Of a stretch of DNA of 64,000 nucleotides, positions 51,223 through 61,018 are shown piece by piece (position 1 is the first letter of the stretch; the number at the start of each line of letters is the position of its first letter). This stretch comes from Natrinema sp031626495 (GTDB lineage Archaea; Halobacteriota; Halobacteria; Halobacteriales; Natrialbaceae): contig NZ_JAMQOJ010000001.1 of the NCBI RefSeq assembly GCF_031626495.1, positions 868,001-932,000 on the forward strand, read 5' to 3'. Under the pieces are notes generated by a model, which was not told where the DNA came from, did not search any database, and worked only from the letters and a program-made list of their open reading frames with translations. The translations under genes were made by a program, and so were the position numbers.

Positions 51223-52722
51223 ATGGTTTTCTGGCTCGTGCTCGGCTGCGGGACCATCTGTCGGCAGGTCACGCAGCGACTGTCCGAGCGCGGCGGCGGG
51301 CGATTGCTCGCCATCACCGACGACGAGGGCGTCGTCGAGACCCTGCGCGACGAGAGTGTGCCGGCCAGACGTGCCAATCCGGCCGACCCGGAGACGATCG
51401 CGACGGTCGATACCCCGGACGTGATCTTCGTCGCCGGCGACCGCACCGACGTCAATCGGACCGCGCTCGAGGCCGCCCGGGACCGGTTTCCGGACGCGGC
51501 GATCGTAGCCTACGTGGGCGGCAACGCGACCGCAGCCGACCGCGAGCGGTTCGACGACCTCGCCGATCGCCTCGTCGACCCCTCGAGCGCCATCGCCGAA
51601 CGGGTGCTCGAGGACGCGGCGAGTCCGTCGGCCGAAGCCGCTATCGAACTTCGGGAGCTGCTGTCCGGGATCGACGGCCGGCTCGCGGTGGTGGCCCACG
51701 ACAACCCGGACCCCGACGCGATCGCCAGCGCGGTTGCGCTCGCCGACATCGCCGACTTCGTTGGGGTCGACGCCGACGCCTGCTACTTCGGCGACATCTC
51801 TCATCAGGAGAACCGAGCGATGGTCAACCTGCTCGATCTCGACCTGCGAAATTTGGATCCCGGCGACTCGCTCGAGGAGTACGCGGCGTTCGCGTTGGTC
51901 GACCACTCGCGGCCCGGTGTCAACGACCAGTTGCCCGTGGATCTCCGTCCGGACATCGTCATCGACCATCACCCGCCGCGGGGTCCGGTTCCCGGCGAGT
52001 TCGTCGATCTGCGCCAGGGGGCCGGTGCGACCAGCACCGTCCTGACCGAGTACGTCGACCGGTTCGATCTCCCGTTCGACCCGTCGACGGCAACTGCGCT
52101 GTTGTACGGTATCAGAGTCGACACGAACGACTTCACCCGGGAAGTTTCGCCCGCCGACTTCCGGGCCGCGTCGCGCCTGTATTCGCACGTCGATACGTCG
52201 CTCCTCCGCCAGATCGAACAGCCCTCGCTCGAGGGCGACACTTTGGAGACGATCGCACGGGCGATCAAGAACCGCGACCAGCGCGATTCCGTGGCCGTCG
52301 CCAGCGTCGGCCGGATCGGCGACCGCGACGCGCTCCCCCAGGCGGCCGACCAGTTGCTCGCGATGGAGGGTGTCGAGACGACGCTCGTCTTCGGCTTCGA
52401 CGGTGAGATGGTGTATCTCTCGGCCCGATCGCGAGCGGCTGACGTCGACTTGGGCGAGACGCTCCGGGACGCCTTCGATCGGATCGGCAGCGCCGGCGGT
52501 CACGCCGACATGGCCGGCGCGCAACTCGAGATCGGGATCCTCGGCAGCGCCGACGGCGAGGAGGAGATCGAGTCGATCGTCAGCGTCGTCGAGGAGGTCA
52601 TCACCAACCGATTCTACGAGGCCCTGGAGACGCGACCGGGGGTTCCGGTGGGGGCCTACACGCAGACCAGCGAGTGGCTGTTCACGCAGCGAGGCGAGCG
52701 CGAAGACGGCGAATCGGCGTGA
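51223..52722 (+). CDS. TrkA-N/DHH/DHHA1 phosphoesterase
   Basis: 499 residues from MVFWLVLGCGTICRQV. Residues about 1-120 are a Rossmann TrkA-N-like nucleotide-binding domain (VLGCGTICRQ). Residues about 150-330 are a DHH domain: HDNPDPDA (159-166), DISH (191-194), VDHSRPG (226-232), IDHHPP (247-252). About 350-470 is DHHA1 with GGHADMAG. It may cleave short oligonucleotides or cyclic dinucleotides as GdpP/NrnA relatives do; the substrate is unproven. Confidence 0.88.
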   Translation: MVFWLVLGCGTICRQVTQRLSERGGGRLLAITDDEGVVETLRDESVPARRANPADPETIATVDTPDVIFVAGDRTDVNRTALEAARDRFPDAAIVAYVGGNATAADRERFDDLADRLVDPSSAIAERVLEDAASPSAEAAIELRELLSGIDGRLAVVAHDNPDPDAIASAVALADIADFVGVDADACYFGDISHQENRAMVNLLDLDLRNLDPGDSLEEYAAFALVDHSRPGVNDQLPVDLRPDIVIDHHPPRGPVPGEFVDLRQGAGATSTVLTEYVDRFDLPFDPSTATALLYGIRVDTNDFTREVSPADFRAASRLYSHVDTSLLRQIEQPSLEGDTLETIARAIKNRDQRDSVAVASVGRIGDRDALPQAADQLLAMEGVETTLVFGFDGEMVYLSARSRAADVDLGETLRDAFDRIGSAGGHADMAGAQLEIGILGSADGEEEIESIVSVVEEVITNRFYEALETRPGVPVGAYTQTSEWLFTQRGEREDGESA

Positions 52723-52777
52723 TTCGAGGCCGACCGCAGTGACAGTACTTTTGCGCGCGGCTCCCGTTTATGCCGGT

Positions 52778-53602
52778 ATGGAGGTCGTGTCGGACCGGAC
52801 GAAACCACGAGTCAAGGACTACATGACGCGCGACGTGGCGACGGTGTCGCCCGACGAGACCGTCAGCGATGTCGCGACGCGGATCGCCGAGAGCGAGGAG
52901 CACAGCGGCTTTCCCGTCTGCGAGCGTCGCCGCGTCGAGGGCTTCGTCAGCGCCCGCGATCTGCTGCTCGCCGAGGACGACGATCCGATTTTCAAGGTCA
53001 TGGCGACCGATCTGCTGGTCGCCCACCCGGACATGAAAGTAAACGACGCCGCCCGGGTCATCCTCCGATCGGGCATCCAGAAACTCCCCGTCGTCGACGA
53101 CGCAGGTAACCTCGTGGGGATCATCTCCAACGCCGACGTCATCCGGAGCCAGATCGAGCGCGCGACCCCCGAGAAGGTCGGCAAGCTGATGCGCACCCTG
53201 GAACAGATCCACGAGATCGACCTGACCGAAGAGCGGCGCACCATCCCCCTCGAGGACCTCACGCCGACGCAAGGCCGGGTCTACGCCGACGAACTCGAGG
53301 GGCGGCGCTACGAACTCGAGCGCGGCCTGGCCGAGCCGCTGGTGGTCATCGACAACGACGGAACCCTCTTGCTGGCGGACGGCCACCACCGCGTGCTCGC
53401 GTCCGACCGGCTCGGGATCGACGAGATGGACGCCTACGTCATCGTCGTCGACCAAGAGATCGATCTCGGCATGGCGCAGACGGCCGAGAAGGAAGACCTC
53501 GAGCGGATCGACGACATCGAAGTCGTCGACTACGCACGCCATCCGCTCGTCCGGACGACACAGCGGCTCCAGTCCGACGAGGACGACGTCGAAAAGGAGT
53601 GA
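52778..53602 (+). CDS. CBS-pair protein fused to a ParB-like domain
   Basis: 274 residues from MEVVSDRTKP. CBS domains lie at about 13-66 and 75-127. Residues 155-225 form a ParB/Sulfiredoxin-like fold with PLEDLTP and the DGHHR motif (201-205). The CBS pair usually binds adenosyl nucleotides, and the ParB-like domain may be a nuclease or NTP-binding module. It lies 55 bases after the DHH gene. No ParA partner is nearby. Confidence 0.85.
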   Translation: MEVVSDRTKPRVKDYMTRDVATVSPDETVSDVATRIAESEEHSGFPVCERRRVEGFVSARDLLLAEDDDPIFKVMATDLLVAHPDMKVNDAARVILRSGIQKLPVVDDAGNLVGIISNADVIRSQIERATPEKVGKLMRTLEQIHEIDLTEERRTIPLEDLTPTQGRVYADELEGRRYELERGLAEPLVVIDNDGTLLLADGHHRVLASDRLGIDEMDAYVIVVDQEIDLGMAQTAEKEDLERIDDIEVVDYARHPLVRTTQRLQSDEDDVEKE

Positions 53603-53716
53603 ACGCCCCGTTTGGGAGGAGCCGCCTGCGACGCTGTCTCACGTTCTTCGCGGACGGACGGTCAGTACCGTCGACCGCTGGTGAGGGTTTTCCGTGTCCG
53701 CGCAGTACCTCGTCCG

Positions 53717-54457
53717 ATGGCTGGATCACGCAATCCTGACCGAGTCCTGCTGGCCGGTGCTAGCGGCGCGACCGGACAGGAACTCCTGTCCGTTCTCCGA
53801 CCGACCGACCTCGACGTCCGCGCGACGACGCGATCGTACGCCAACGTCGACACGCTCGAGCGCCACGGCGCGGACGAGGTGATGGTGGCCGACTTCTTCG
53901 AATCTGCCGACGCCGTCGCGGCGGTCGAGGACTGCGATATCGTCTGCTGTGCGCTCGGGACGCCGCCGAGTTACCGCCACGTGACCGGCGGAAAGCTGGT
54001 CGACCGAACGGGCGTCATCAACCTCGTGACTGCCGCGGTAGCCGAAGGGGTCTCGCATTTCGTCCTCGAGAGCGCAATCGGCGTCGGAAACTCGAAGGCG
54101 GGGATGCCGCTCCCGGCCCGGCTCGTCGTTCGAGGTTCGCTGTCGGCCAAGCACGACGCCGAGGTGTCGCTTCGCCGGTCGGGAGTACAGTACACGATCA
54201 TCCGTCCGGGGAAGCTCACGAACGACCCGCCGAGCGACGACATCCTCGTCGGTGAGGGCGGCGACTCCGTCTCGGGGTCGATCCCGCGGGCCGACGTCGC
54301 CCGGATCATGGCCGCCGCGCCGTTCACGCCGGACGCGCGCAATCGGACGTTCGAGGTCGTCAGCCGCGATGGGCTCTCCGGAACGCCGACGAACCTCGTC
54401 GACGTCGACTGGGCCGACGACCGGCTCACGGCCGCGTACGAACGCCACCAGCACTGA
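53717..54457 (+). CDS. NAD(P)-binding SDR-like protein
   Basis: 246 residues from MAGSRNPDRVLLAGASGATGQELL, which gives the atypical-SDR Gly-rich loop GASGATG. Later segments VSHFVLESAIGVGN and RSGVQYTIIRPGKL fit the NAD(P)H-binding SDR5/NmrA-like group. It is probably a cytosolic reductase or epimerase-like regulator. Confidence 0.87.
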   Translation: MAGSRNPDRVLLAGASGATGQELLSVLRPTDLDVRATTRSYANVDTLERHGADEVMVADFFESADAVAAVEDCDIVCCALGTPPSYRHVTGGKLVDRTGVINLVTAAVAEGVSHFVLESAIGVGNSKAGMPLPARLVVRGSLSAKHDAEVSLRRSGVQYTIIRPGKLTNDPPSDDILVGEGGDSVSGSIPRADVARIMAAAPFTPDARNRTFEVVSRDGLSGTPTNLVDVDWADDRLTAAYERHQH

Positions 54458-54541
54458 CCGCCGCGTCGCCGCCGACGGCCGGTTCTCACCGCGACCCGTC
54501 GTCCCCGAACCTTCATTGCGTCGTCGGCAAATATTACGACC

Positions 54542-56242
54542 ATGTACGACGAGGACGAGCTCCGGGAAATCCGCGACGCTGGAGAGCGATGGGAAGCCGA
54601 GACGCTCGAGTCGGTCCTCGAGCGCCACGGCGAACGGCAGGACCGGTTCGCGACCGTCTCGAACCACGAGGTCGACCGCCTGTATACGCCGGCGGACGTC
54701 TCGGAACTGGACTACCTCGAGGACCTCGGCTTCCCGGGCGAGGAGCCCTACACGCGCGGACCGTACCCGACGATGTACCGCGGGCGGACGTGGACGATGC
54801 GACAGTTCGCCGGCTTCGGCACCGCAGAGGAGACCAACGAGCGGTTTCACTACCTGATCGACGAGGGCCAGACCGGGCTTTCCGTGGCCTTCGACATGCC
54901 GTCGTTGATGGGGCTGGACTCGGACGACCCGATGAGCGAAGGCGAGATCGGCAAGGAAGGCGTCGCGGTCGACACGCTCCGAGATATGGAAATCCTCTTC
55001 GACGGGATCGATCTCGCGGAGATCTCGACGTCCTTTACGATCAATCCCTCCGCGCCGGTGATCTACGCGATGTACGTCGCCCTGGCCGATCGACGCGGAG
55101 TACCGCGAGAACAGCTTCGCGGCACCCTGCAGAACGACATGTTCAAGGAGTTCATCGCGCAGAAGGAGTGGGTGATCCCGCCCGAACCCTCCCTCGATCT
55201 CGTGACAGACGTCCTCGAGTTCAGCACCGAGGAGACGCCGAAATTCCATCCCATCTCGGTCTCGGGCTACCACATCCGCGAGGCGGGATCGACGGCGGTA
55301 CAGGAGCTGGCGTTCACCCTCGCGGACGGCTTCGGCTACGTCGAGGACGCCGTCGACCGCGGGCTCGAGGTCGACGAGTTCGCGCCGCGGCTCTCCTTTT
55401 TCTTCAACTGCCACAACTCCTTCTTCGAGGAGATCGCGAAGTTCCGCGCGGCCCGCCGGATCTACGCGCGCGTGATGGACGACTGGTACGACGCCGAGGC
55501 CGACGAGTCGAAACGGCTGAAGTTCCACACGCAGACGGCGGGCCAGTCGCTGACGGCCCAGCAGCCGCTGAACAACGTCGTCCGGGTGACGATTCAGGCG
55601 CTGGCCGGCGTCCTCGGGGGCACCCAGTCGCTGCACACCAACAGCTTCGACGAGGCGCTGGCGCTGCCCGGCGAGAAGGCCGTCCGGGTCGCCCTGCGAA
55701 CCCAGCAGATCATCGCGGAGGAGTCCGGCGCGGCCGACATCGTCGACCCGATGGGCGGCTCCTTCGCCGTCGAGACGCTCACCAACGAGATCGAGGAGCG
55801 GACGATGCGCTACATCGAGGAGATCCGCGAGATGGGCGACGGCTCCGTCCGCGACGGTATCCTCAAGGGCATCGAGGACGGCTACTTCCTCCGGGAGATC
55901 CAGGAGGCCTCCTACGAGTACCAGGAGCGCGTCGAGCGCGGCGAGGAGGTCGTCGTCGGCGTCAACGAGTACACCCTCGAGGAGGACACCAGTCCCGACA
56001 TCCTCCAGATCGACGAGACCACGGCCGAGCGCCAGCTCGACCGCCTCGAGTCGGTGAAAGAAGAGCGCGACGACGAGGAAGTCGAGGACGCGCTCGAGGC
56101 GCTCGACGACGCCTGCGAGCGCGGCGAGAATACGATGCCGTACATCGTCGACGCGGTGAAAGCTTATGCGACGATGGGCGAAATTATGGGCGTCTTCGAG
56201 GAGCGGTACGGTGCCTACAGCGAGCAGATAGGACTGGCCTGA
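54542..56242 (+). CDS. mutB: Methylmalonyl-CoA mutase large subunit
   Basis: 566 residues. The TIM-barrel segments RGPYPTMYRGRTWTMRQFAGFGTAEETNERFHYL, then FDMPSLMGLDSDDP and the SVSGYHIREAGS motif are diagnostic. The B12-binding domain is absent, as in archaea where it is encoded by a separate small subunit gene (not in this window). It interconverts methylmalonyl-CoA and succinyl-CoA. Confidence 0.95.
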   Translation: MYDEDELREIRDAGERWEAETLESVLERHGERQDRFATVSNHEVDRLYTPADVSELDYLEDLGFPGEEPYTRGPYPTMYRGRTWTMRQFAGFGTAEETNERFHYLIDEGQTGLSVAFDMPSLMGLDSDDPMSEGEIGKEGVAVDTLRDMEILFDGIDLAEISTSFTINPSAPVIYAMYVALADRRGVPREQLRGTLQNDMFKEFIAQKEWVIPPEPSLDLVTDVLEFSTEETPKFHPISVSGYHIREAGSTAVQELAFTLADGFGYVEDAVDRGLEVDEFAPRLSFFFNCHNSFFEEIAKFRAARRIYARVMDDWYDAEADESKRLKFHTQTAGQSLTAQQPLNNVVRVTIQALAGVLGGTQSLHTNSFDEALALPGEKAVRVALRTQQIIAEESGAADIVDPMGGSFAVETLTNEIEERTMRYIEEIREMGDGSVRDGILKGIEDGYFLREIQEASYEYQERVERGEEVVVGVNEYTLEEDTSPDILQIDETTAERQLDRLESVKEERDDEEVEDALEALDDACERGENTMPYIVDAVKAYATMGEIMGVFEERYGAYSEQIGLA

Positions 56243-56288
56243 TCGCGACTCGAGCGCGGAATTGGTGCGAACCCGCCCGAATCGCCGG

Positions 56289-56567
56289 CTACGCAGTATC
56301 CCCGTCCCGCGTGTCGACGCGCCGCGAGACGGCGTGGACGACGAGTCCGGCCGTCGTCAGTGCGATCCCCATCGCGACGGCCCCGTAGGCGGCCAGCGTG
56401 AGCGGTGAGACGGGGACTGCGATCGTGAAGAGCGTAATTTCGTTCACGCCCATCTGGGTCGGGAGGGTCGCACCGAGCAACGCGCCGAAGGCGGCGGTCG
56501 CGGCGACCAGCGCGAGGCCTAGGCTCACGACGACGCTCCGACCGGTGAGCCGACGACCGTCAGGCAC
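56289..56567 (-). CDS. Small membrane protein of unknown function
   Basis: 92 residues from a GTG start. Hydrophobic helices at about 12-32 and 50-78, with polar ends. It belongs with the neighbouring small membrane genes in a group that, in other haloarchaea, is sometimes found near terminal oxidase genes; that association is from memory and uncertain. No heme- or copper-binding residue is visible. Confidence 0.65.
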   Translation of the reverse strand: MPDGRRLTGRSVVVSLGLALVAATAAFGALLGATLPTQMGVNEITLFTIAVPVSPLTLAAYGAVAMGIALTTAGLVVHAVSRRVDTRDGDTA

Positions 56568-56626
56568 GATATCAGGGACGCCACTGCGGAAGTAGGTTTT
56601 TGCGCCCGGACGGTGAGCGAGTGCAC

Positions 56627-56713
56627 ATGAAGGAGAAGGAACTGTTCTTGCTCCTGCTGGTCGGTATCGCGGCCCTGATGGCGGTGACCGGGTTCGTTCT
56701 CATCATCAATTGA
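56627..56713 (+). CDS. Tiny single-helix membrane protein
   Basis: 28 residues: MKEKELF, then a hydrophobic helix ending LIIN. It is the only open frame in this gap on the plus strand and reads as a plausible membrane micropeptide. Divergent from the 92-residue gene. Support is only the clean start-stop and strong hydrophobicity. Confidence 0.5.
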   Translation: MKEKELFLLLLVGIAALMAVTGFVLIIN

Positions 56714-56742
56714 ACCGGTGGGTATCGACGCTCGGACGACCG

Positions 56743-56991
56743 TCAGGTCTCGGACGAATCGCCTCGCGTACGGTCGTCCGTCTCGATCCTCCTGGCCGCG
56801 ACGAGGGTCACGATCGCCAGCGAGAGCATCGTCGTCACGAGAATGGCGAACTGAACCGTCGACTGGAGGAGATCGAACCCCCACGGGTTGAACAGCGCGA
56901 AGACGGCGACGAAGAAGCCGATGATCAGGAACGGAATGGCATTGACTGCGAGGTCGAGCGCGATCTCCGCGTCGTAGGCACGTCGGCTCAT
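56743..56991 (-). CDS. Small two-helix membrane protein
   Basis: 82 residues from MSRRAYDAEIALDLAVNA. Helices at about 15-38 and 43-65, with NPWGFD between. A charged tail follows. It resembles small haloarchaeal membrane DUF proteins associated with oxidase loci, tentatively. Part of the same cluster as 57023-57424. Confidence 0.65.
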   Translation of the reverse strand: MSRRAYDAEIALDLAVNAIPFLIIGFFVAVFALFNPWGFDLLQSTVQFAILVTTMLSLAIVTLVAARRIETDDRTRGDSSET

Positions 56992-57022
56992 GGTTCGGTC
57001 TTGGATCTCGGTTTCGCGACGG

Positions 57023-57424
57023 CTATCGCTCGTCTCGAGCCCGCCGAAATCGGAGGACGGTGGCTCCGGCCATCGTCACGACGCCCGCCCCGACGAGTGC
57101 GACGCCGCGACTCGTCAGCCCCGAGAGGGGCTCGAGGAGGCCGATCGGCAGTGTCCCGGTCCCGTGAGCGGCCAGCACCGCGCCGATGACGACGAACGCG
57201 GCACCGAAACCGGCCGCGAGCCTGCCGGGCCGATCGACGTACTCGGCGTCGGTTAGAATGCCGGCGACGCTCGCTGCGAAGACGACGAGACCGGCGACGG
57301 CGACGGGGAGGAGGCCCACGACGAGCCCGACCTCCGAGCCGACGAGTCCGAGAGCGACGAGGAGCGGCCACGGCTTCGCGGCGTCGGCCCGCTCGGATCT
57401 GACCTGCCTCGAGTGGTCGGCCAT
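57023..57424 (-). CDS. Small four-helix membrane protein
   Basis: 133 residues from MADHSRQVRSERADAAKPWPLLVALGLVGSE. The KPWPLL entry to helix one is notable. Four hydrophobic helices at about 17-37, 42-58, 68-88 and 100-122. It lies 31 bases upstream of the 82-residue membrane gene in the same direction, so the two may be cotranscribed. Family not named with confidence. Confidence 0.7.
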   Translation of the reverse strand: MADHSRQVRSERADAAKPWPLLVALGLVGSEVGLVVGLLPVAVAGLVVFAASVAGILTDAEYVDRPGRLAAGFGAAFVVIGAVLAAHGTGTLPIGLLEPLSGLTSRGVALVGAGVVTMAGATVLRFRRARDER

Positions 57425-57681
57425 ATCCGCCGTTCAACGTCGGGGGTGTAGTATCTGGCCCTACCCGTCGGGTTCCGTGACGGTCGTGGTGTCGTGACGG
57501 CAGTTCGGCCCGTCACCCGGCGGTCACCGGCGGAAAGGTCATCGTCGCACCCGGCCTACTAGTGACATGGTATTGAGAGAACGATCGCCCGGCGTCCCCG
57601 TTCCTCTCTCCGGCGGCGGGACGTTCGCCCGCGTCACCGCTTGTCGACTGCCGTCGCCCCTCTCGAGGTCGGAGGCGGCCG

Positions 57682-58389
57682 ATGACTGAGCCGATCCCCG
57701 AGGATTTCGATTCGACCGCGCACGAGGAGCGCAACGTCGCCACCGTCGCGGCGACGGACCGCGAGGAGTTCCTCGCGCTACTGCCCCACTATTACCGCGG
57801 CGAGATGTCGCAGTCTGGGAACCTCCTCTCGCGGCTCGACCTCACGACCGACTGGGCCATCGTCGCGGTCACGGCCGTTCTCGCGCTCGCCTTTCAGGGC
57901 GGCGACGTCTCCGCGTACCTGCTGTTGATCGGCATCGTCGGCGTCTCGCTGTTCCTCCTGTTCGACGTCCGGCGGTACCGGGTCTACGACGCCAGCCGCG
58001 CCCGTATCCGCCTCATCGAGGAGAACGTCTTCGCGAACGCCCTCGAGCCGAGCGACGCGGTGCTCGAGGCGTGGCGGGCCGAACTCGCCGAGGATCTGCG
58101 CCGGCCGACGTTCAAGGTCTCCTACTGGGAAGCCATCTCACGTCGGCTGCGCCGCATCTACTACCCGCTCTACCTGCTGCTGGGGATCGCGTGGCTCTTC
58201 CGGATCACGCTGTACACGCCGAAGGAGACGTGGACGCAGACCGCCTCCGTCCCCGGCGTTTCGGGTCCGATCGTCGTCGCCGTCGTCGCCGCGTTCTTCC
58301 TCGCGGCGACGGTGGTCACCGTCTGGCCGCGCGGTCGGGAGGCGAAAGGCGAGTTTCACGGGGAGAAGTCGGGACGGTGGAAAGACTGA
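57682..58389 (+). CDS. DUF2270 family membrane protein
   Basis: 235 residues. An acidic N-terminus of about 30 residues leads to LPHYYRGEMSQSGNLLSRLDLTTDWAI, a DUF2270 signature, then two helices (about 55-90), the VRRYRVYDASRARIRLIEENVFANAL segment and two more helices (about 155-178, 192-212). Cytosolic middle part. The function is unknown. Confidence 0.88.
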   Translation: MTEPIPEDFDSTAHEERNVATVAATDREEFLALLPHYYRGEMSQSGNLLSRLDLTTDWAIVAVTAVLALAFQGGDVSAYLLLIGIVGVSLFLLFDVRRYRVYDASRARIRLIEENVFANALEPSDAVLEAWRAELAEDLRRPTFKVSYWEAISRRLRRIYYPLYLLLGIAWLFRITLYTPKETWTQTASVPGVSGPIVVAVVAAFFLAATVVTVWPRGREAKGEFHGEKSGRWKD

Positions 58390-58404
58390 TACCGCACGGA
58401 TCCG

Positions 58405-59469
58405 CTACTCGTCGCGGTCGATGACGAACTCCGTGAACTCCTCGAGTTTCCGGGTCGTTTCGTCGTCGAAATCGAGGCCCTCGATCGCTGCGCGCGCCTC
58501 TGCGGCCAACTCGAGTGCGCGTTCGCGGGCGTACTCGACGCTGCCGGCGTCCTCGAGGATCTCGAGGGCCTCGAGGATCTCGTCGTCGGTGTTGTCGTCG
58601 GCCTCGAGGATGTCCTGCAGTCGGCGGGCGCGCTCCGGCTCGCTTTCGCCTACGGCGTGAATGACCATGAGCGTCTTCTTGCCCTCGCGGATGTCGTTGC
58701 CGAACTCCTTTCCGAACTCACCGGCTCGCCCGAGGGAGTGTTCGACGTCGAGGATGTCGTCGCCGATCTGGAAGGCGACGGCAGTCAGTTCGGCGTACGT
58801 GGCGACGGCTGCCTCGACCTCGCGGGGCTGACCGGTGATGATCGCGGCCAGCCGGGCGACGATCCGACCGAGACAGCCGGTCTTGCACGCGCACATCTCG
58901 AGGTACTCCTCGGTGCCGACCCGGACCTCGCGTTCGTTGTGCCAGCAGATGTCCATCCCCTGGCCGAGGTGGGTCCGGTTGAGTTCCTCCATCAGCATCT
59001 CGTAGGCGGCGAGCTGACGGTCGGCCGGGAGGTCGGCCGGGTCCTGCGTGATGACCTTCAACGGCAGGAAGTACATCGCGTTGCCGGCGTTGAGCGCGAT
59101 GTCGCGACCGTAGACCCGATGTAACGCCGGTTCGCCGCGTCGGATCGTCGCGCCGTCCTCGACGTCGTCGACGATGATCGTCCCGTTGTGGAGGATCTCC
59201 GGGATACAGGCGTAGGGCAAGTACTCGGCGGGGTCCTCGCCGAACCCCTCGACGAAGACGAGGAAAAGTATCGCGCGCCACCGTTTGCCGCCGCGGTCGA
59301 GCAGTTCCCACAGCGGCGTCGCAAGCGCGCGCTGGATGCCCTCGGGATCGTACTCGTAGGTGGGGGACCCGAAAAACGACTCGAGGTAGTCGGCGTCGAT
59401 CTCGCGTGGGACCAGGTCGGCGATCGCCTCGTCGACGGCCGGCCGCCAGTCGGCAAGCGTCTCCCGCAT
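58405..59469 (-). CDS. Polyprenyl diphosphate synthase
   Basis: 354 residues. The first Asp-rich motif is DDVED in IIVDDVEDGATIRRG, and the second is DDILD in FQIGDDILDVEHSLG. The KKTLM segment follows. It condenses isoprenyl diphosphates for archaeal lipids or quinones; chain length cannot be read with certainty. Fits the mevalonate pathway gene at the right edge. Confidence 0.9.
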   Translation of the reverse strand: MRETLADWRPAVDEAIADLVPREIDADYLESFFGSPTYEYDPEGIQRALATPLWELLDRGGKRWRAILFLVFVEGFGEDPAEYLPYACIPEILHNGTIIVDDVEDGATIRRGEPALHRVYGRDIALNAGNAMYFLPLKVITQDPADLPADRQLAAYEMLMEELNRTHLGQGMDICWHNEREVRVGTEEYLEMCACKTGCLGRIVARLAAIITGQPREVEAAVATYAELTAVAFQIGDDILDVEHSLGRAGEFGKEFGNDIREGKKTLMVIHAVGESEPERARRLQDILEADDNTDDEILEALEILEDAGSVEYARERALELAAEARAAIEGLDFDDETTRKLEEFTEFVIDRDE

Positions 59470-59603
59470 ACCCGCACCGAGAGGGAGCGACGTAAAAAAG
59501 ATTCGCAGTTCTACCTGTCAGCAACGACTAACAGCGAGCCGTCGATTCTCCCGGACCGCGCCCGAGCGATACAGTTACAGAGCCGTATCTCGACGCCTCA
59601 TCC

Positions 59604-60914
59604 ATGTCCGACTGGATCGGCTCGATTTTCGAGAGCGACGCCGGCTGGGACCACCTCGAATCACTGGTCGACGTGGGGAACCGCATGGCCGGCAGCGAGG
59701 GCGAACGCGAGGCCGCCGAACTGACCCGGGACGCGCTGGCCGAGGCCGGCGCGCGAGACGCCCGCCTCGAGTCCTTCGAGATACAGGGCTGGACGCGGGA
59801 AGACAGCGCGATCACCGCCGGCGACACGACGCAGGACTGCATCGCCCTCCCGCGCAGCCCCGACGAGCGCGTCGTCGCGCCGCTGGTCGACCTCGGCTAC
59901 GGGCTGCCCGCGGACTTCGAAGACACCGACGTCGAGGACGCGATCGTCATGGTCCGCAGCGACGTGCCGGGCTACTACGACCGGTACCTCCACCGCCGTG
60001 AGAAGTACCACCACGCTATCGAGCACGGCGCGGTGGGGTTCGTCTACCGCAACCACGTCGAGGGCTGTCTCCCGCCGACCGGCAGCGTCGGCTGGAAAGA
60101 CGAGCCGATCGGGCCGATCCCGGCCGTCGGCGTCTCGAGCGAGGTCGGCGCGCGGCTGGGCCGCCGGTTCGACGGCGAATCCATCACGCTGTCGGTCGAG
60201 GCGGATATCCATCCCGCCGAGAGTCAGAACGTCCGGGCCGGACTCGGCCCGGATACCGACGAACGCCTCCTCGTGACGAGCCACGTCGACGCCCACGACA
60301 TCGCCGAGGGCGCGATGGATAACGGCGCGGGGACCGCCATGGTGGTCGAGATCGCCAACGCGCTGGCCGCTCGGGAGGACGACCTCGAGACGCGCGTCGA
60401 GTTCGTCGCGTTCGGCGCGGAGGAGGTCGGTCTCCTCGGCTCGACGACGTACGCCGAGCAGGCGGACAGCGAGTCGATCAAAGCGGTAGTCAACAGCGAC
60501 GGCGTCGTCCGCGATCGGACGCTCTCGATCGTCACGCAGGGGTTCGACGCGCTCGGCGAGACGGCCGACGAGATCGCGGACCGTTACGATCACCCGATCG
60601 GGACGGTGCCGAAACTCGGCCCCCACAGCGACCACTGGTCGTTCGTCGAATCCGGCGTCCCCGGCTGTCACGTCAAATCGATCTCCGACGGAGAGGGCCG
60701 CGGCTGGGGCCACACCTTCGCCGACACGATCGAGAAGCTCGAGCCCCGAAACCTGACAGAACAGGCAATCCTCCTGACCGCGTACGTCGTCGCACTCGCT
60801 CGCGAGGACGTGGCGATCGAGCCCAGGGAACCGGCCGACATCGCGGCCGACCTCGAGGAGCAGGGCCTCGCGGAGGGAATGAAGGTCACCGGCGACTGGC
60901 CGTACGACGAATAG
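59604..60914 (+). CDS. M28 family zinc metallopeptidase
   Basis: 436 residues. Zinc-ligand segments are SHVDAH, EGAMDNGAGTAMV and FGAEEVGLLGS, with a C-terminal His in GWGHTFADT. A PA-like insert lies at about 90-200. No signal peptide is seen, so it is probably a cytosolic aminopeptidase or carboxypeptidase-like enzyme. Confidence 0.9.
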   Translation: MSDWIGSIFESDAGWDHLESLVDVGNRMAGSEGEREAAELTRDALAEAGARDARLESFEIQGWTREDSAITAGDTTQDCIALPRSPDERVVAPLVDLGYGLPADFEDTDVEDAIVMVRSDVPGYYDRYLHRREKYHHAIEHGAVGFVYRNHVEGCLPPTGSVGWKDEPIGPIPAVGVSSEVGARLGRRFDGESITLSVEADIHPAESQNVRAGLGPDTDERLLVTSHVDAHDIAEGAMDNGAGTAMVVEIANALAAREDDLETRVEFVAFGAEEVGLLGSTTYAEQADSESIKAVVNSDGVVRDRTLSIVTQGFDALGETADEIADRYDHPIGTVPKLGPHSDHWSFVESGVPGCHVKSISDGEGRGWGHTFADTIEKLEPRNLTEQAILLTAYVVALAREDVAIEPREPADIAADLEEQGLAEGMKVTGDWPYDE

Positions 60915-61018
60915 ATCGCGCGGCGTCGGTGAGGCGATCTCGCGGACAGATCGCCGCCGGCGCGCGGTCGGGGACCGACAACCGTACGCTTTTGAGCGGG
61001 CCGTGTGAACTGACGGTC

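Noticed and set aside
57567..57688. 40-codon plus-strand frame just before the DUF2270 gene
   Set aside because: It overlaps the DUF2270 start in a different phase and shows no hydrophobic or zinc pattern, so there is nothing to support it.
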